64,000 nucleotides of DNA from Fidelibacterota bacterium (GTDB lineage: Bacteria; Fidelibacterota; Marinisomatia; Marinisomatales; TCS55): positions 231,501 to 295,500 of the forward strand of contig SCKN01000003.1 in NCBI GenBank assembly GCA_004124385.1. The letters run 5' to 3'. Of the stretch, positions 41,463 through 50,671 are shown piece after piece (position 1 is the stretch's first letter; every line of letters begins with the position of its first letter). The position numbers were made by a program, and so were the translations under genes. The notes beneath the pieces were generated by a model. That model did no database searches. It had not been told where the DNA came from and saw only the letters and a program-made list of their open reading frames with translations.

Positions 41463-42566
41463 CTAACGAATCTTGAATGTAGTGAGTGAAAATAACGCAA
41501 GTAATAAACCGATAATCCAAAACCGCACAACTACACGCGATTCCGGCCAGCCCTTCAATTCAAAATGATGATGTATAGGTGCCATGAGAAAAAGACGCTT
41601 TCCTTCTCCCAGCCTCTTTTTTGTATAACGAAAATATGTTACCTGAAGGATGACGGAGACTGCTTCCCAGACAAATACACCGCCGATTATGAATAGCAAT
41701 AATTCTTTTTTAAGCAGTACAGCAAGTGTGCCTAACGCTGCACCAGTGGAAAGGGAACCCACATCGCCCATAAAGACTTCAGCCGGTGTTGCATTAAACC
41801 ATAAATAGCCAATGCAGGCACCTGTTATTGCGGCAGCAAAAATGGTTAACTCTCCCGCACCTGGAAGGTAGAGAATATTCAAATAACTTGAAAAGTCTAC
41901 ACGCCCGCTCATATAAGCAATTGCAGCAAAAACTGTAAAACATATAGCTAGCAATCCCGCAGCTAATCCGTCCAGACCATCTGTCAGGTTGACGGCATTT
42001 GATGTTCCTGTTATAACCAAAATGATGGCTAGGGGATACAGATATCCAAAATCTAATTCCAGGTTTTTGAAAAAAGGCACGCTGGTTACACTTTTAAATT
42101 CTGCAAAAACAGGATTGTTAAAAATCCAAATACTGATTACAACGCCCAACAAAATTTGGCCGATGAGTTTATAACGTGCCACCAACCCTTTCTTCATTTT
42201 TTTAACTACTTTCAGGTAATCATCTAAAAATCCAATGAATCCCATCCAAACCATTGCTAACATTACTATCTGGATATAGACATTGGTCAAATCAGCAAAG
42301 AGAAGGGTAGGAATGAGGACTGAACAGATTATAATCAGACCGCCCATTGTGGGTGTGCCGCGTTTTTTCTGGTGACTTTCCGGTCCGTCATGGCGAATTT
42401 CTTCACCAATTTGATGTTTATGAAGTAGGCGAATAACCCATGGTCCGATTATAAAGGTAAATAACAAAGCAATGATCGCGGCAGCTGCAGAACGGAACGT
42501 GATATATTGAATAACATTGAAAGGTGAGAATATATCACGTAAGGGATTGAGTAAATGATACAGCAT
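41463..42566 (-). CDS. mraY: Phospho-MurNAc-pentapeptide transferase
   Basis: 367 residues, ten membrane spans. Makes lipid I. Motifs are KRGTPTMGG near residue 69, FLDDYLKV near residue 118, NLTDGLDGLA near residue 194 and the HHHFELKGWPESRVV loop near residue 328. The start shares one base with the murF stop (TGATG). Confidence 0.98.
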   Translation of the reverse strand: MLYHLLNPLRDIFSPFNVIQYITFRSAAAAIIALLFTFIIGPWVIRLLHKHQIGEEIRHDGPESHQKKRGTPTMGGLIIICSVLIPTLLFADLTNVYIQIVMLAMVWMGFIGFLDDYLKVVKKMKKGLVARYKLIGQILLGVVISIWIFNNPVFAEFKSVTSVPFFKNLELDFGYLYPLAIILVITGTSNAVNLTDGLDGLAAGLLAICFTVFAAIAYMSGRVDFSSYLNILYLPGAGELTIFAAAITGACIGYLWFNATPAEVFMGDVGSLSTGAALGTLAVLLKKELLLFIIGGVFVWEAVSVILQVTYFRYTKKRLGEGKRLFLMAPIHHHFELKGWPESRVVVRFWIIGLLLALFSLTTFKIR

Positions 42567-43909
42567 CAGTTTTTTGATAACCCTTTAATGATGGTTTCCA
42601 TAGCCATTCCGCGAGAACCTTTTACGAGAAGTTTGTCACCGGCTGTTATCCATTTTTGCAATGCTGCTAATAAATCATTTTTTGAATCAAAATGCTGATG
42701 ATAAACTGAATCATTTAATGCCCTGTCCGTTGCAGTCGTTTCGGTCCCTGTGGAAAAGACAGCGTCTAATTCCATATCAAGGCAATGTTCTCCGATTTGA
42801 CGATGGTGAGCCATGGATCCTTCACCAAGTTCAAACATATCACCAAACACCAGCACCCTGCGGCCGTTACCGCTAAAGGCTTTCAAATAATCAATAGATG
42901 CTAATGTAGAATTGAGGTTGGCGTTATACGTATCATCAATAATGGTTATATCGTTCATCTGTTTGACTTCGCAACGTCCTTTTGGCGCCTTAAATGATTT
43001 TACCTTTTCGCGAAATGTATCCCAACCGATACCCAAATGAATGGCGATGGAAGAGGCTGCAATCACATTTTTAATAAATGACAGATTATGTGAACCGGTG
43101 ACAATCTCCTCCGCATTGATTGTCACGGTAATTGTACCATCTTCTTCGTGGTGGATGTCAGCAGGAAAATTGCAATCAGGCGTTATTCCATACGTTATTG
43201 CGTCACCGTTAATTTCCAGTTCACGAATGTGGTCATCAGCCATATTTATAAATGCCGTTCCATTTTCCAGAGAATTAAATAAGGCACCTTTTGTTCGTGC
43301 AACTTCTTCGATTGAACCAAACCCTTCAAGATGGGCAGGGGCAATATTTGTGATCAAACCATGGGTGGGTTCAGCGATTGCACATAAGTATGCAATATCA
43401 CCGGGCTGATTTGCACCCATTTCAATAATGGAAATTGTATGCTTGACCGTTAGCTGCAACAGAGTTAACGGTAGTCCAATGGATGTATTAAAATTTCCGG
43501 TTGTTGCAAGAACATTTTCTTTATCTTCAAAGATATGCTTCAACAGCTCTTTTGTGGATGTTTTACCATTAGAACCGGTAATTCCAATAACCGGTATATT
43601 AAATTGTTTCCGCCAAGCGTGTGCTAGGTTGCCCATCGTTTCTAACACATCATCTACAATAAAATAGTCCATCTCGTTCGAAACGGATTCAGTATACTCA
43701 ACAAGGCTTGCCACAGCTCCATTTTTTTCTGCTTGTTTGATAAATTGGTGTCCATCGACTTTTTCACCCTTCAATGCAATATATAAATCACCGGTAATAC
43801 ACTCGCGGCTGTCTGTGGCAATGCCGGTTATAGGCGACGTGGGTTCCTGGCCTCTAAGTTGAGTTAATAAAGTACTGAATGCTTCAGGTTCAGTTAGCGT
43901 TATGCGCAC
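42566..43909 (-). CDS. murF: UDP-MurNAc-tripeptide-D-alanyl-D-alanine ligase
   Basis: About 447 residues. Adds D-Ala-D-Ala. ATP loop GITGSNGKTSTKELL, then EMGANQPGDIAYL, NIAPAHLEGFGS and IDDTYNANLNS. I start at the GTG (43909) four bases after AGGAG; the frame also opens at a TTG four codons earlier. The beginning lies 20 bp inside the end of murE. Confidence 0.95.
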   Translation of the reverse strand: MRITLTEPEAFSTLLTQLRGQEPTSPITGIATDSRECITGDLYIALKGEKVDGHQFIKQAEKNGAVASLVEYTESVSNEMDYFIVDDVLETMGNLAHAWRKQFNIPVIGITGSNGKTSTKELLKHIFEDKENVLATTGNFNTSIGLPLTLLQLTVKHTISIIEMGANQPGDIAYLCAIAEPTHGLITNIAPAHLEGFGSIEEVARTKGALFNSLENGTAFINMADDHIRELEINGDAITYGITPDCNFPADIHHEEDGTITVTINAEEIVTGSHNLSFIKNVIAASSIAIHLGIGWDTFREKVKSFKAPKGRCEVKQMNDITIIDDTYNANLNSTLASIDYLKAFSGNGRRVLVFGDMFELGEGSMAHHRQIGEHCLDMELDAVFSTGTETTATDRALNDSVYHQHFDSKNDLLAALQKWITAGDKLLVKGSRGMAMETIIKGLSKN

Positions 43910-45353
43910 AAAACTCCTCAATAATTTCTATATCTGAATAAGGATGACGGACACCCTCAATTTCTTGGTATGTTTCCCGGCCTTTACCCAGAATCACCAA
44001 AACATCATTACTATTTAAATCATTCAATGCGTTTAAAATGGCAGCGCCCCGATCATCATAAATGTCGTAATGATCAGAAGACAAACCGCCCAGAATTTCT
44101 TGTATAATATCTTCCTGTTTTTCAAAACGAGGATTATCCGGCGTAATATAAAAATAGTCAGAATATTGCTCTACCAAACGGCCCATAATAGGACGATTGG
44201 AGGCGTCGCGGTTGCCGCCGCAACCGAAAATTGTAATCAGACGCCCATTCTCCGGAACGAGGTTATAGATGGTGTTTAATGCTTTTTCATAGGCATCCGG
44301 CGTGTGCGCGTAATCCACAATGATGGGCGCACCATTTGGAGCTGTGATTGTTTCCATACGTCCGGTAACAACTTTACAGTCATTTATTCCTTCTGCGATT
44401 GTACCAAGCGGTATCCCCATGGCAAGTGCTGATCCAACTGCACATAGAATATTCTCCTGATTGAAGTCACCTATAAGTTCTGAATTAAAATTGATTTCAT
44501 GCTCCCCGGCAACAATGATACCGGAAATGCCTCTTAATGAAGAATGAATTTCTTTAAAGTGCACATCACTGTTATTTGTCACAGACACTTTTATAACCGG
44601 CGCTGTACTTTCGGTTATCAATCGTTTGCCATATTCATCATTGGAATTGATGATAGCAGTAGCTGATAATGGTAAAGATTTAAACAATTTCGCTTTCGCG
44701 TTATAATAATCTTCCATCGTCCCGTGATAGTCAAGGTGTTCTGGAGTCAAATTGGTAAAAACAGTTGTATCAAATTCAACATCTGCAACTCTGTATTGAT
44801 GGATAGCATGTGACGACACTTCCATGACTACATGGGAAAAATCGTCATCTGCAAGATCACGAAGAAGCTTCTGGAGATTAATGGCGTCCATAGTTGTAAG
44901 CGTTTTACCCTGTTCATGCTGCTTGGCGATGACGCCTAACGTTCCAAGCTGCGCTGTTTTACAACCTGCTTTATTTAAAATCGATGTAATGATCGTTGCC
45001 GTACTCGTTTTGCCATTTGTTCCGGTAATCCCAACAATGTGGAGCTCTTTGGAAGGATGCCCATAATATTCAGCGGCAACAAAGGATGCAGCTTTACGAG
45101 GATTCGACACTTTAACCTGTGGGACAGGAAGGCTGCCAACATCACGTCCATTCGTGATGATTGCTGATGCACCATTTTCCAATGCTTCCGGAATAAAATC
45201 ATGACCATCAGCTTGCGTTCCATAAACTGCAATGTAGAGGTCTCCAGGCTTAACATTACCTGAATGGAGTTGTATATTTTTAATGGGAGTCGCCGGAACA
45301 TCACCATTTGCGGATATAATTCCTTTGACGAGGTTGTTTAATGTTGGCTTCAT
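43890..45353 (-). CDS. murE: UDP-MurNAc-L-alanyl-D-glutamate ligase, meso-diaminopimelate type
   Basis: About 487 residues. ATP loop GITGTNGKTSTATI; NLTPEHLDYHG; DYAHTPDAYEKAL; and the substrate motif DNPR in ITPDNPRFEKQED, which marks meso-diaminopimelate rather than lysine as the added residue. Start chosen at the ATG whose ATGA overlaps the ftsI stop and which has AGGA five bases upstream; an earlier ATG six codons back is less likely. Confidence 0.96.
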   Translation of the reverse strand: MKPTLNNLVKGIISANGDVPATPIKNIQLHSGNVKPGDLYIAVYGTQADGHDFIPEALENGASAIITNGRDVGSLPVPQVKVSNPRKAASFVAAEYYGHPSKELHIVGITGTNGKTSTATIITSILNKAGCKTAQLGTLGVIAKQHEQGKTLTTMDAINLQKLLRDLADDDFSHVVMEVSSHAIHQYRVADVEFDTTVFTNLTPEHLDYHGTMEDYYNAKAKLFKSLPLSATAIINSNDEYGKRLITESTAPVIKVSVTNNSDVHFKEIHSSLRGISGIIVAGEHEINFNSELIGDFNQENILCAVGSALAMGIPLGTIAEGINDCKVVTGRMETITAPNGAPIIVDYAHTPDAYEKALNTIYNLVPENGRLITIFGCGGNRDASNRPIMGRLVEQYSDYFYITPDNPRFEKQEDIIQEILGGLSSDHYDIYDDRGAAILNALNDLNSNDVLVILGKGRETYQEIEGVRHPYSDIEIIEEFCAHNAN

Positions 45354-47347
45354 TTCAATCCTATAGTGCATATAGAACCATTGGCCACAATAGTTCCCGG
45401 TCTAGGGCTTTGCCAAATCACTTTACCAGACCCTTTAAAAAATGTTCTTAACCCAATCTGCCTCAAAACGGTTCGAGCCTTCCGCAAACTCATACCCCGC
45501 ACATCGGGAAGATATGAATCTCCGTTCTCTTTTTGAACGACGGGAATGATTGTCATTACATTGGATAAAACCACTGGTTTAGCCACTGTGTAATCCGAGG
45601 TATGCGGGAGGGGTAGACGCTCTTGGGCCAATAATGAGCCATTTTTGATCGTCTGTGGTTTGAGTAGGCGAATGGAATCATCCATATTAATGATGCGTTC
45701 CATTACCCTTTTGAAGACAGGAGCAGCACCATGGCCACCCCAGTGGTATCCAATTTTTGGTTCATCTAAAATTATAACGCCAACAAGTTGGGGATTATCA
45801 GCAGGTAAAAAGCCAACAAAGTTGGAAATAAATTTTTTCTTCGAATAGCGTCCATCAATATATTTTTGAGCCGTTCCTGTTTTCCCCGCAACAGACCAGC
45901 CATTTATTGCTGCTTTTGTTCCTGTACCGGTATCCACAACCCGACAAAGCATGTCCGTCATTATGTCCATCACATTTTTTGAAGCAACTTTTCTAATAAC
46001 TTCAGGTTGTTCAGCGTAGACTGTTTTTCCAGATGACGATATTATTTGTTTTATCAATCTCGGTTTCATTAGAAAACCACCGTTAGCGATTGCTGCATAA
46101 GCCATCCCGAGCTGCAATGCTGTTACGCCTACTTCATGTCCAAGGGATATTTGTGCCAACGAAATATGACTCCATTCAGTTACTTGTCGCAGCGTCCCCG
46201 GATGTTCTCCTGCCAAGCTAATATTAGTGGCCATTCCGAACCCAAGATTTCTGCTATAGCGATAAAGATTATTTCGCCCTAATGTTTCTGCAATTTTTAT
46301 TACACCTACATTACTTGAGTTTTCCATTATTTGCGGCACGGTCAATAGACCGAAATCATCCCAATCCTTAATGGTTTGCCCGGCAAACGTATAACTTCCA
46401 TTTTCACAATTAAATTCCTGCCATAATGAAACTGTGTTTTGATCCAAAGCTCCAGTAATGGGAACTATTTTAAATGTTGAGCCCGGTTCAAACTGATCTG
46501 TTATGACTTTATTTCGCTGCCAACCGATTTCGCCTCTGCCAGGATAATTCGGATCAAAATCAGGAACAGTTGCCATGGCTAAAATATCCCCTGTTTGCGG
46601 ATTAAGTATCAGTCCCATGGCAGAAGACGCACTGGTTTTTTCAACTTGCATCGTTAGCTCTTCCTGCAAGATTGCTTGATATTCAAGGTCAATTGTTAAT
46701 TGAATACTTGCCCCATCTACCGGTGGTTTTTGGGGTAGATTTGTTTTATACCTGGTATTTCCTCGTCCGCTCATTTGACGAACAACCCAGCCGGGTACGC
46801 CGGTTAAATAACTATTATATTTTTGTTCAATTCCGGATATACCTTTATCATCCAGATCAACAAATCCGATTGCTTGAGCTGCAAGATTACCGTGGGGATA
46901 ATAGCGCCGTGAATCGCGTTCTACTATCAATCCATTCGGTTTATTGACAAGCAATTTCTCACAGTGTTTGCGTTGTAGATTCCGTTCTAGATATTCGAAA
47001 CTCCTTGAAGAATTCAATTTTTTTAAGTATTTACTTTTATCTTCACCTGTGGCATCGCTAATCCATTCTGCAAATTCATCTTTATTCTCTATCTGCGACG
47101 GATGGACTCCAAATGAATAGTGAATTATATTGCGGGTGAACGCAACATTATCGCGGTCATAAATATTCCCCCGGACTGCATTTAACGGTTTTTGAACCAT
47201 ACTCTGACTTTGCCCCTTTAACCGTAACTCTTCGCCATCAATAATTTGGATTTGAAATAAGCGCACGGATAACCCGACCCAGAAAAAAACAATGAATCCC
47301 GATGTAATTATAACTCGAGATCGATACTTGAGATACGTTTTAGTCAA
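45350..47347 (-). CDS. ftsI: Septal transpeptidase FtsI (PBP3-type) with PASTA domain
   Basis: 665 residues. Short cytosolic tail, one span (about 13-30), a pedestal domain, then a class B transpeptidase domain. SxxK is in EPGSTFKI near residue 289, SSN in MENSSNVGVI near 340, and KTGTAQ near 489. The last 60 residues (YLPDVRGMSLRKARTVLRQIG...) are a PASTA domain, uncommon in proteobacterial FtsI but usual in Bacteroidota-type relatives. It overlaps ftsL by 8 bp and murE by 4 bp. Confidence 0.95.
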   Translation of the reverse strand: MTKTYLKYRSRVIITSGFIVFFWVGLSVRLFQIQIIDGEELRLKGQSQSMVQKPLNAVRGNIYDRDNVAFTRNIIHYSFGVHPSQIENKDEFAEWISDATGEDKSKYLKKLNSSRSFEYLERNLQRKHCEKLLVNKPNGLIVERDSRRYYPHGNLAAQAIGFVDLDDKGISGIEQKYNSYLTGVPGWVVRQMSGRGNTRYKTNLPQKPPVDGASIQLTIDLEYQAILQEELTMQVEKTSASSAMGLILNPQTGDILAMATVPDFDPNYPGRGEIGWQRNKVITDQFEPGSTFKIVPITGALDQNTVSLWQEFNCENGSYTFAGQTIKDWDDFGLLTVPQIMENSSNVGVIKIAETLGRNNLYRYSRNLGFGMATNISLAGEHPGTLRQVTEWSHISLAQISLGHEVGVTALQLGMAYAAIANGGFLMKPRLIKQIISSSGKTVYAEQPEVIRKVASKNVMDIMTDMLCRVVDTGTGTKAAINGWSVAGKTGTAQKYIDGRYSKKKFISNFVGFLPADNPQLVGVIILDEPKIGYHWGGHGAAPVFKRVMERIINMDDSIRLLKPQTIKNGSLLAQERLPLPHTSDYTVAKPVVLSNVMTIIPVVQKENGDSYLPDVRGMSLRKARTVLRQIGLRTFFKGSGKVIWQSPRPGTIVANGSICTIGLK

Positions 47348-47678
47348 TTGAATTATCCACTAAAAGGGGGTCAATATGAATGATGATTGATTCTGGTTGA
47401 GCAACTACCATTCCCAAATTTCTTTGGGCGAATGATGTAATTCTATCTACTCTACTCAATCTGGAAACATCACTCTTTAATTCTTTAATTGAATTATCTA
47501 ATTCTGAAAAGGTCGATTTTTGTATCTCGATAGCCATCAATGTTTCATCAATCTCAGTATACACCCAAAGGTAAATGATGAGTCCGCCAATAGAGGATAC
47601 AGTCACAAGGAAGAAAGACAGAGTCTGTAAAAAGTCTCTTTGTCTGGTTATCCGTTTATTTTTACGTCGTTTTGGCAT
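47340..47678 (-). CDS. ftsL: Cell division protein FtsL
   Basis: 112 residues. Basic cytosolic end (MPKRRKNKRITRQRD), one membrane span (about 19-38), then a periplasmic coiled coil (STFSELDNSIKELKSDVSRLS) and a LGMVVAQPESI end. This is the FtsL plan, placed between rsmH and ftsI as usual. One base overlaps rsmH. Called mainly on topology and position. Confidence 0.82.
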   Translation of the reverse strand: MPKRRKNKRITRQRDFLQTLSFFLVTVSSIGGLIIYLWVYTEIDETLMAIEIQKSTFSELDNSIKELKSDVSRLSRVDRITSFAQRNLGMVVAQPESIIIHIDPLLVDNSID

Positions 47679-48571
47679 CAGATTCTTTCTGCTGCACGCA
47701 ATTTTGCACTTCGCGAGCGGCTATTTATGGTTTGTTCTTTTTGGGTAGGTGGAAGGGGTTTTTTTGTTACAATTGATAACATATTTTTCTTTGCTAAATT
47801 TTTAAATGCATGTTTTACCATTCTATCTTCCAACGAATGATAACTCAAAATGACAATTCTGCCATTTGGCGCAAGATAATCGATGAATACTTCCAAGAAA
47901 TTCTGCAATCGTCCCAATTCATCATTTACAGCAATACGTAATGCCTGGAAAATGCGAGCTAAAGATTTATGGCGATGTTTCGGAGGCGTGCTTCTCCGAA
48001 CCGCTTCTTTCAAATCAGCGATTGATTCCATGACTGCCATATTTTTAACAGATTTTGCAATACGTCTCGAAAGCCTTTCTTCTCCATATGTATAAAAAAT
48101 ATCGGCTAGATCACTTTCGGACGTATAACGAATTAGTTGAGCAGCTGTTTTGCCTTCTGTTGGATTAAAGCGCATATCCAGATTACCGGATTGCTTAAAA
48201 CTGAATCCCAGGATGGGGGAGTCCAATTGGAACGAAGAAAGTCCCAAATCAAGAAGGAATCCATTCACAGTAGTCAGACCTTCCTGCTTAAGTATGTTTG
48301 GAAAAGTGTCGTACGAAGTGTGGTGGCAAGAGAAGGCACCGCTGTTAGACAGCCGTTTATTACATATCTCAAGTGCCTTCTCATCCCGGTCAAGTCCTAA
48401 AAGCCTCGCTGAATCTGATAAGGCATTCAGGATATGTGCGGCGTGCCCGCCGAGACCAACTGTCCCGTCGAGATAAATTCCGTTCGGATGTGTAATGAGT
48501 AAGTCCATTACTTCGTTGACCATTACAGGAATATGATACGGTGGTTGTTCCTGCGATTGGTTGGATAACAT
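47678..48571 (-). CDS. rsmH: 16S rRNA (cytosine-1402-N4) methyltransferase
   Basis: 297 residues. SAM-dependent methyltransferase: HIPVMVNEVMDLL opening, GTVGLGGHAAHIL SAM loop near residue 38, FLLDLGLSSFQLD, DMRFNP, ALRIAVNDELGRL and the closing ILSYHSLEDRMVKHAF. Length typical. Second gene of the dcw cluster, overlapping mraZ by one base. Confidence 0.97.
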   Translation of the reverse strand: MLSNQSQEQPPYHIPVMVNEVMDLLITHPNGIYLDGTVGLGGHAAHILNALSDSARLLGLDRDEKALEICNKRLSNSGAFSCHHTSYDTFPNILKQEGLTTVNGFLLDLGLSSFQLDSPILGFSFKQSGNLDMRFNPTEGKTAAQLIRYTSESDLADIFYTYGEERLSRRIAKSVKNMAVMESIADLKEAVRRSTPPKHRHKSLARIFQALRIAVNDELGRLQNFLEVFIDYLAPNGRIVILSYHSLEDRMVKHAFKNLAKKNMLSIVTKKPLPPTQKEQTINSRSRSAKLRAAERI

Positions 48572-49041
48572 CAGAGAATAATTTTATCTGCCAGTTCATC
48601 ATATTCAGATGAGTCCATTTTTAAATTTTGCTGGTCCACTTTTGCTAATATGCTCGGATCCCAAATCTCTATTTTGTTCACCATGCCAATAATTAAAGCG
48701 TCCTTTTTTAAGTGTGAATATTCTAAGAGGTTCGTTGAAAGCATAATACGCCCTTGTTTATCAAACGTAACGGATGAAGCATAGCGTACTGTATTTCGTA
48801 TAAAAGACCTGTTGATTCCGGAGATAGCCGATAGATCTTTAAGATCATCTTCAATAATTTGCCAAGCAGTCAGGGGGTAAACCCAAATACACGGATCCAT
48901 TCCCCGAGTGATCACAAATGTCTGATCATTCTCAGGTGCTAGGCTTTGGCGAAATTTCGCAGGAATATTGACGCGGCCTTTGGCGTCAATCGTAAAGGAA
49001 AATTCACCTGTAAATGTGTCTTGGTTTATTGTCATACCCAC
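48571..49041 (-). CDS. mraZ: Transcriptional regulator MraZ
   Basis: 156 residues with two SpoVT/AbrB-like swapped-hairpin halves. TGEFSFTIDAKGRVNIPAKFRQ near residue 10 and YASSVTFDKQGRIMLSTNLL near residue 88 carry the paired DxxGR motifs. MraZ represses its own dcw operon by binding TGGG repeats, and such repeats lie directly upstream. Two Met starts exist, two codons apart (49041, 49035). Confidence 0.95.
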   Translation of the reverse strand: MGMTINQDTFTGEFSFTIDAKGRVNIPAKFRQSLAPENDQTFVITRGMDPCIWVYPLTAWQIIEDDLKDLSAISGINRSFIRNTVRYASSVTFDKQGRIMLSTNLLEYSHLKKDALIIGMVNKIEIWDPSILAKVDQQNLKMDSSEYDELADKIIL

Positions 49042-49106
49042 ATAAAGTTGTTAATAGCTTACCCACTATTACCCATAATATATTTCATCTTACCCACTTT
49101 TGTCAA
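49035..49106 (-). promoter_or_regulatory. dcw promoter with MraZ-type operator repeats
   Basis: On the minus strand: -35 TTGACA (49101-49106), spacer 18, -10 TATATT (49077-49082), about 36-40 bases before mraZ. TGGGTA repeats stand at 49091-49096 (inside the spacer), 49070-49075, 49060-49065 and 49035-49040 (over the start codon). The middle two are 10 bp apart, matching the known MraZ repeat spacing; the outer ones are 21 and 25 bp away. Binding here would block RNA polymerase. Confidence 0.75.
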
Positions 49107-49206
49107 CTTATTTTATTAATAAAATAAAAATAAATACAGGTTTATAGACGACAAAATGCTTCAACTGATAGTTGAAGTGAGGGGCGGGATTAAAGTAATC
49201 CCTTAA

Positions 49207-50031
49207 TTATCTTTGAGGAATGTAGTGCTTTACGGTTATTGTGCTTTGATCAGCGTAGAACTGAACATCAGCAGGGTGGTTGAAGTTTCCAAGTTCTTCT
49301 ACTTTGATGCCATTGATATACAAGGTTGTACCAGCAGTTTGATTCAGACGAACATGAATTTGGTTTTCAAATGTTAAACTTTTTTCTTCTCCAATAGGAA
49401 GAATACCCGCTTGGGCGTCAGATGAGTCTGCAGTCATACTATACCAAATCCTATCAGTGGTTACTATTTTCAATGTAAGAGGAGGATTGACAGCCATGGC
49501 AACTGTATGAGACACAGCTTCTACATAATCATTTACTAGTTGAAGATCGGTGACGGCATCCGGATTTTCTGCTAAAACGATTTCACCATTTTGGATAGTA
49601 GCAGAACTTTTTTCATCACTGATTTTTTTAATGATAAATATGGCAAATAGAAATACAATGAGTAACACTCCGCCTTTGATCAAATCTTGGCGTACTTTTG
49701 TCGGGGGTCGTGATTGAGCAGGTGCTTTTGTTATCTGACCCGATGATGGAATTTTCAGATCATTTTGTTCCGTTTTTTTAGGCGCCTTTTTCCCAACTTT
49801 TCTTCCCAGAAAAATATCGAGCTGCTGCAGAGCTTCATCACCATCACCGCCGATTTCAGTTACATATGCTCTCAAAAATAAACGTATATACGGCAACGGT
49901 AGAACGTCAAACTGACCGTTTTCTAATGCAAGGAGATATTCCATATTGATCTTCGTTCGTGAATGTATCTCATCCAGATCAATATTCTGGGACTCTCTCA
50001 ATTCTTTTAATTCGGTATAAAATTCACTCAT
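49207..50031 (-). CDS. rodZ: Cytoskeleton-associated protein RodZ
   Basis: 274 residues. N-terminal Cro-type helix-turn-helix (ELRESQNIDLDEIHSRTKIN to YIRLFLRAYVTE, about 1-70), basic linker, one membrane span (LIKGGVLLIVFLFAIFII, about 115-133), and a periplasmic DUF4115 beta domain (TDRIWYSMTADSSDAQ ... VKHYIPQR). RodZ links MreB to the wall machinery. It lies directly upstream of the dcw cluster; the ~165 bp gap carries the mraZ promoter. Confidence 0.9.
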   Translation of the reverse strand: MSEFYTELKELRESQNIDLDEIHSRTKINMEYLLALENGQFDVLPLPYIRLFLRAYVTEIGGDGDEALQQLDIFLGRKVGKKAPKKTEQNDLKIPSSGQITKAPAQSRPPTKVRQDLIKGGVLLIVFLFAIFIIKKISDEKSSATIQNGEIVLAENPDAVTDLQLVNDYVEAVSHTVAMAVNPPLTLKIVTTDRIWYSMTADSSDAQAGILPIGEEKSLTFENQIHVRLNQTAGTTLYINGIKVEELGNFNHPADVQFYADQSTITVKHYIPQR

Positions 50032-50095
50032 GATGTAATTATACAGTCAAGAAAATTAATTGACTCAATGACTAGCTAACAATACAATTGTCAAA

Positions 50096-50671
50096 TTATT
50101 TTATATATTTTTTATAATGTGAATAAAAAGCGGCGAGCGGGAACCCCATAACATTATAAAAACAACCTTCTATACGATTTACACAAACAGCAAACCAATC
50201 CTGTATGCCATAACTCCCAGCTTTATCTAAAGGCTTGTAAGTTTCAATATAATAAGATATATCTTCATCTGTTAATTTATTAAATGTTACATGTGTTTGT
50301 TCGAAAAATGTCTCACTTATCCCTTCATCAATTTTGTTTATTGAAACACCAGTATAAACAGAATGGGTTTGCCCGGACAGAGATTTTAGCATATTAAAAC
50401 TATCATCTATATTTTTGGGTTTACCTAATATTTTTTGGTTATAAACAACGACTGTATCTGCGCCGATGACAAAATGATCGTGATTTTTATTTGCAATGTC
50501 CAACGATTTTTCCCGGGCGTAGTGCTGCACAAAATCTTCCGGGCTTAAATCCAAATTAAAATCTTCATAAACGTTGCTTGGTTTCACTTCAAAATCGATA
50601 TCGATCATTTCCAGAAGTTGTTTTCGGCGTGGAGAATTAGATGCGAGAATAATAGGAAATGGTTGAATCAT
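50096..50671 (-). CDS. maf: Maf-type nucleotide pyrophosphatase
   Basis: 191 residues. The Maf signature is IILASNSPRRKQLLEMIDI (residues 7-25), with GADTVVVYNQKILGKP near residue 70 and the SYGIQDWFAV segment near residue 153. Removes pyrophosphate from non-canonical or modified nucleotides; associated with septum formation in other bacteria. The start overlaps the stop of the C25 peptidase gene by 4 bp. Confidence 0.94.
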   Translation of the reverse strand: MIQPFPIILASNSPRRKQLLEMIDIDFEVKPSNVYEDFNLDLSPEDFVQHYAREKSLDIANKNHDHFVIGADTVVVYNQKILGKPKNIDDSFNMLKSLSGQTHSVYTGVSINKIDEGISETFFEQTHVTFNKLTDEDISYYIETYKPLDKAGSYGIQDWFAVCVNRIEGCFYNVMGFPLAAFYSHYKKYIK

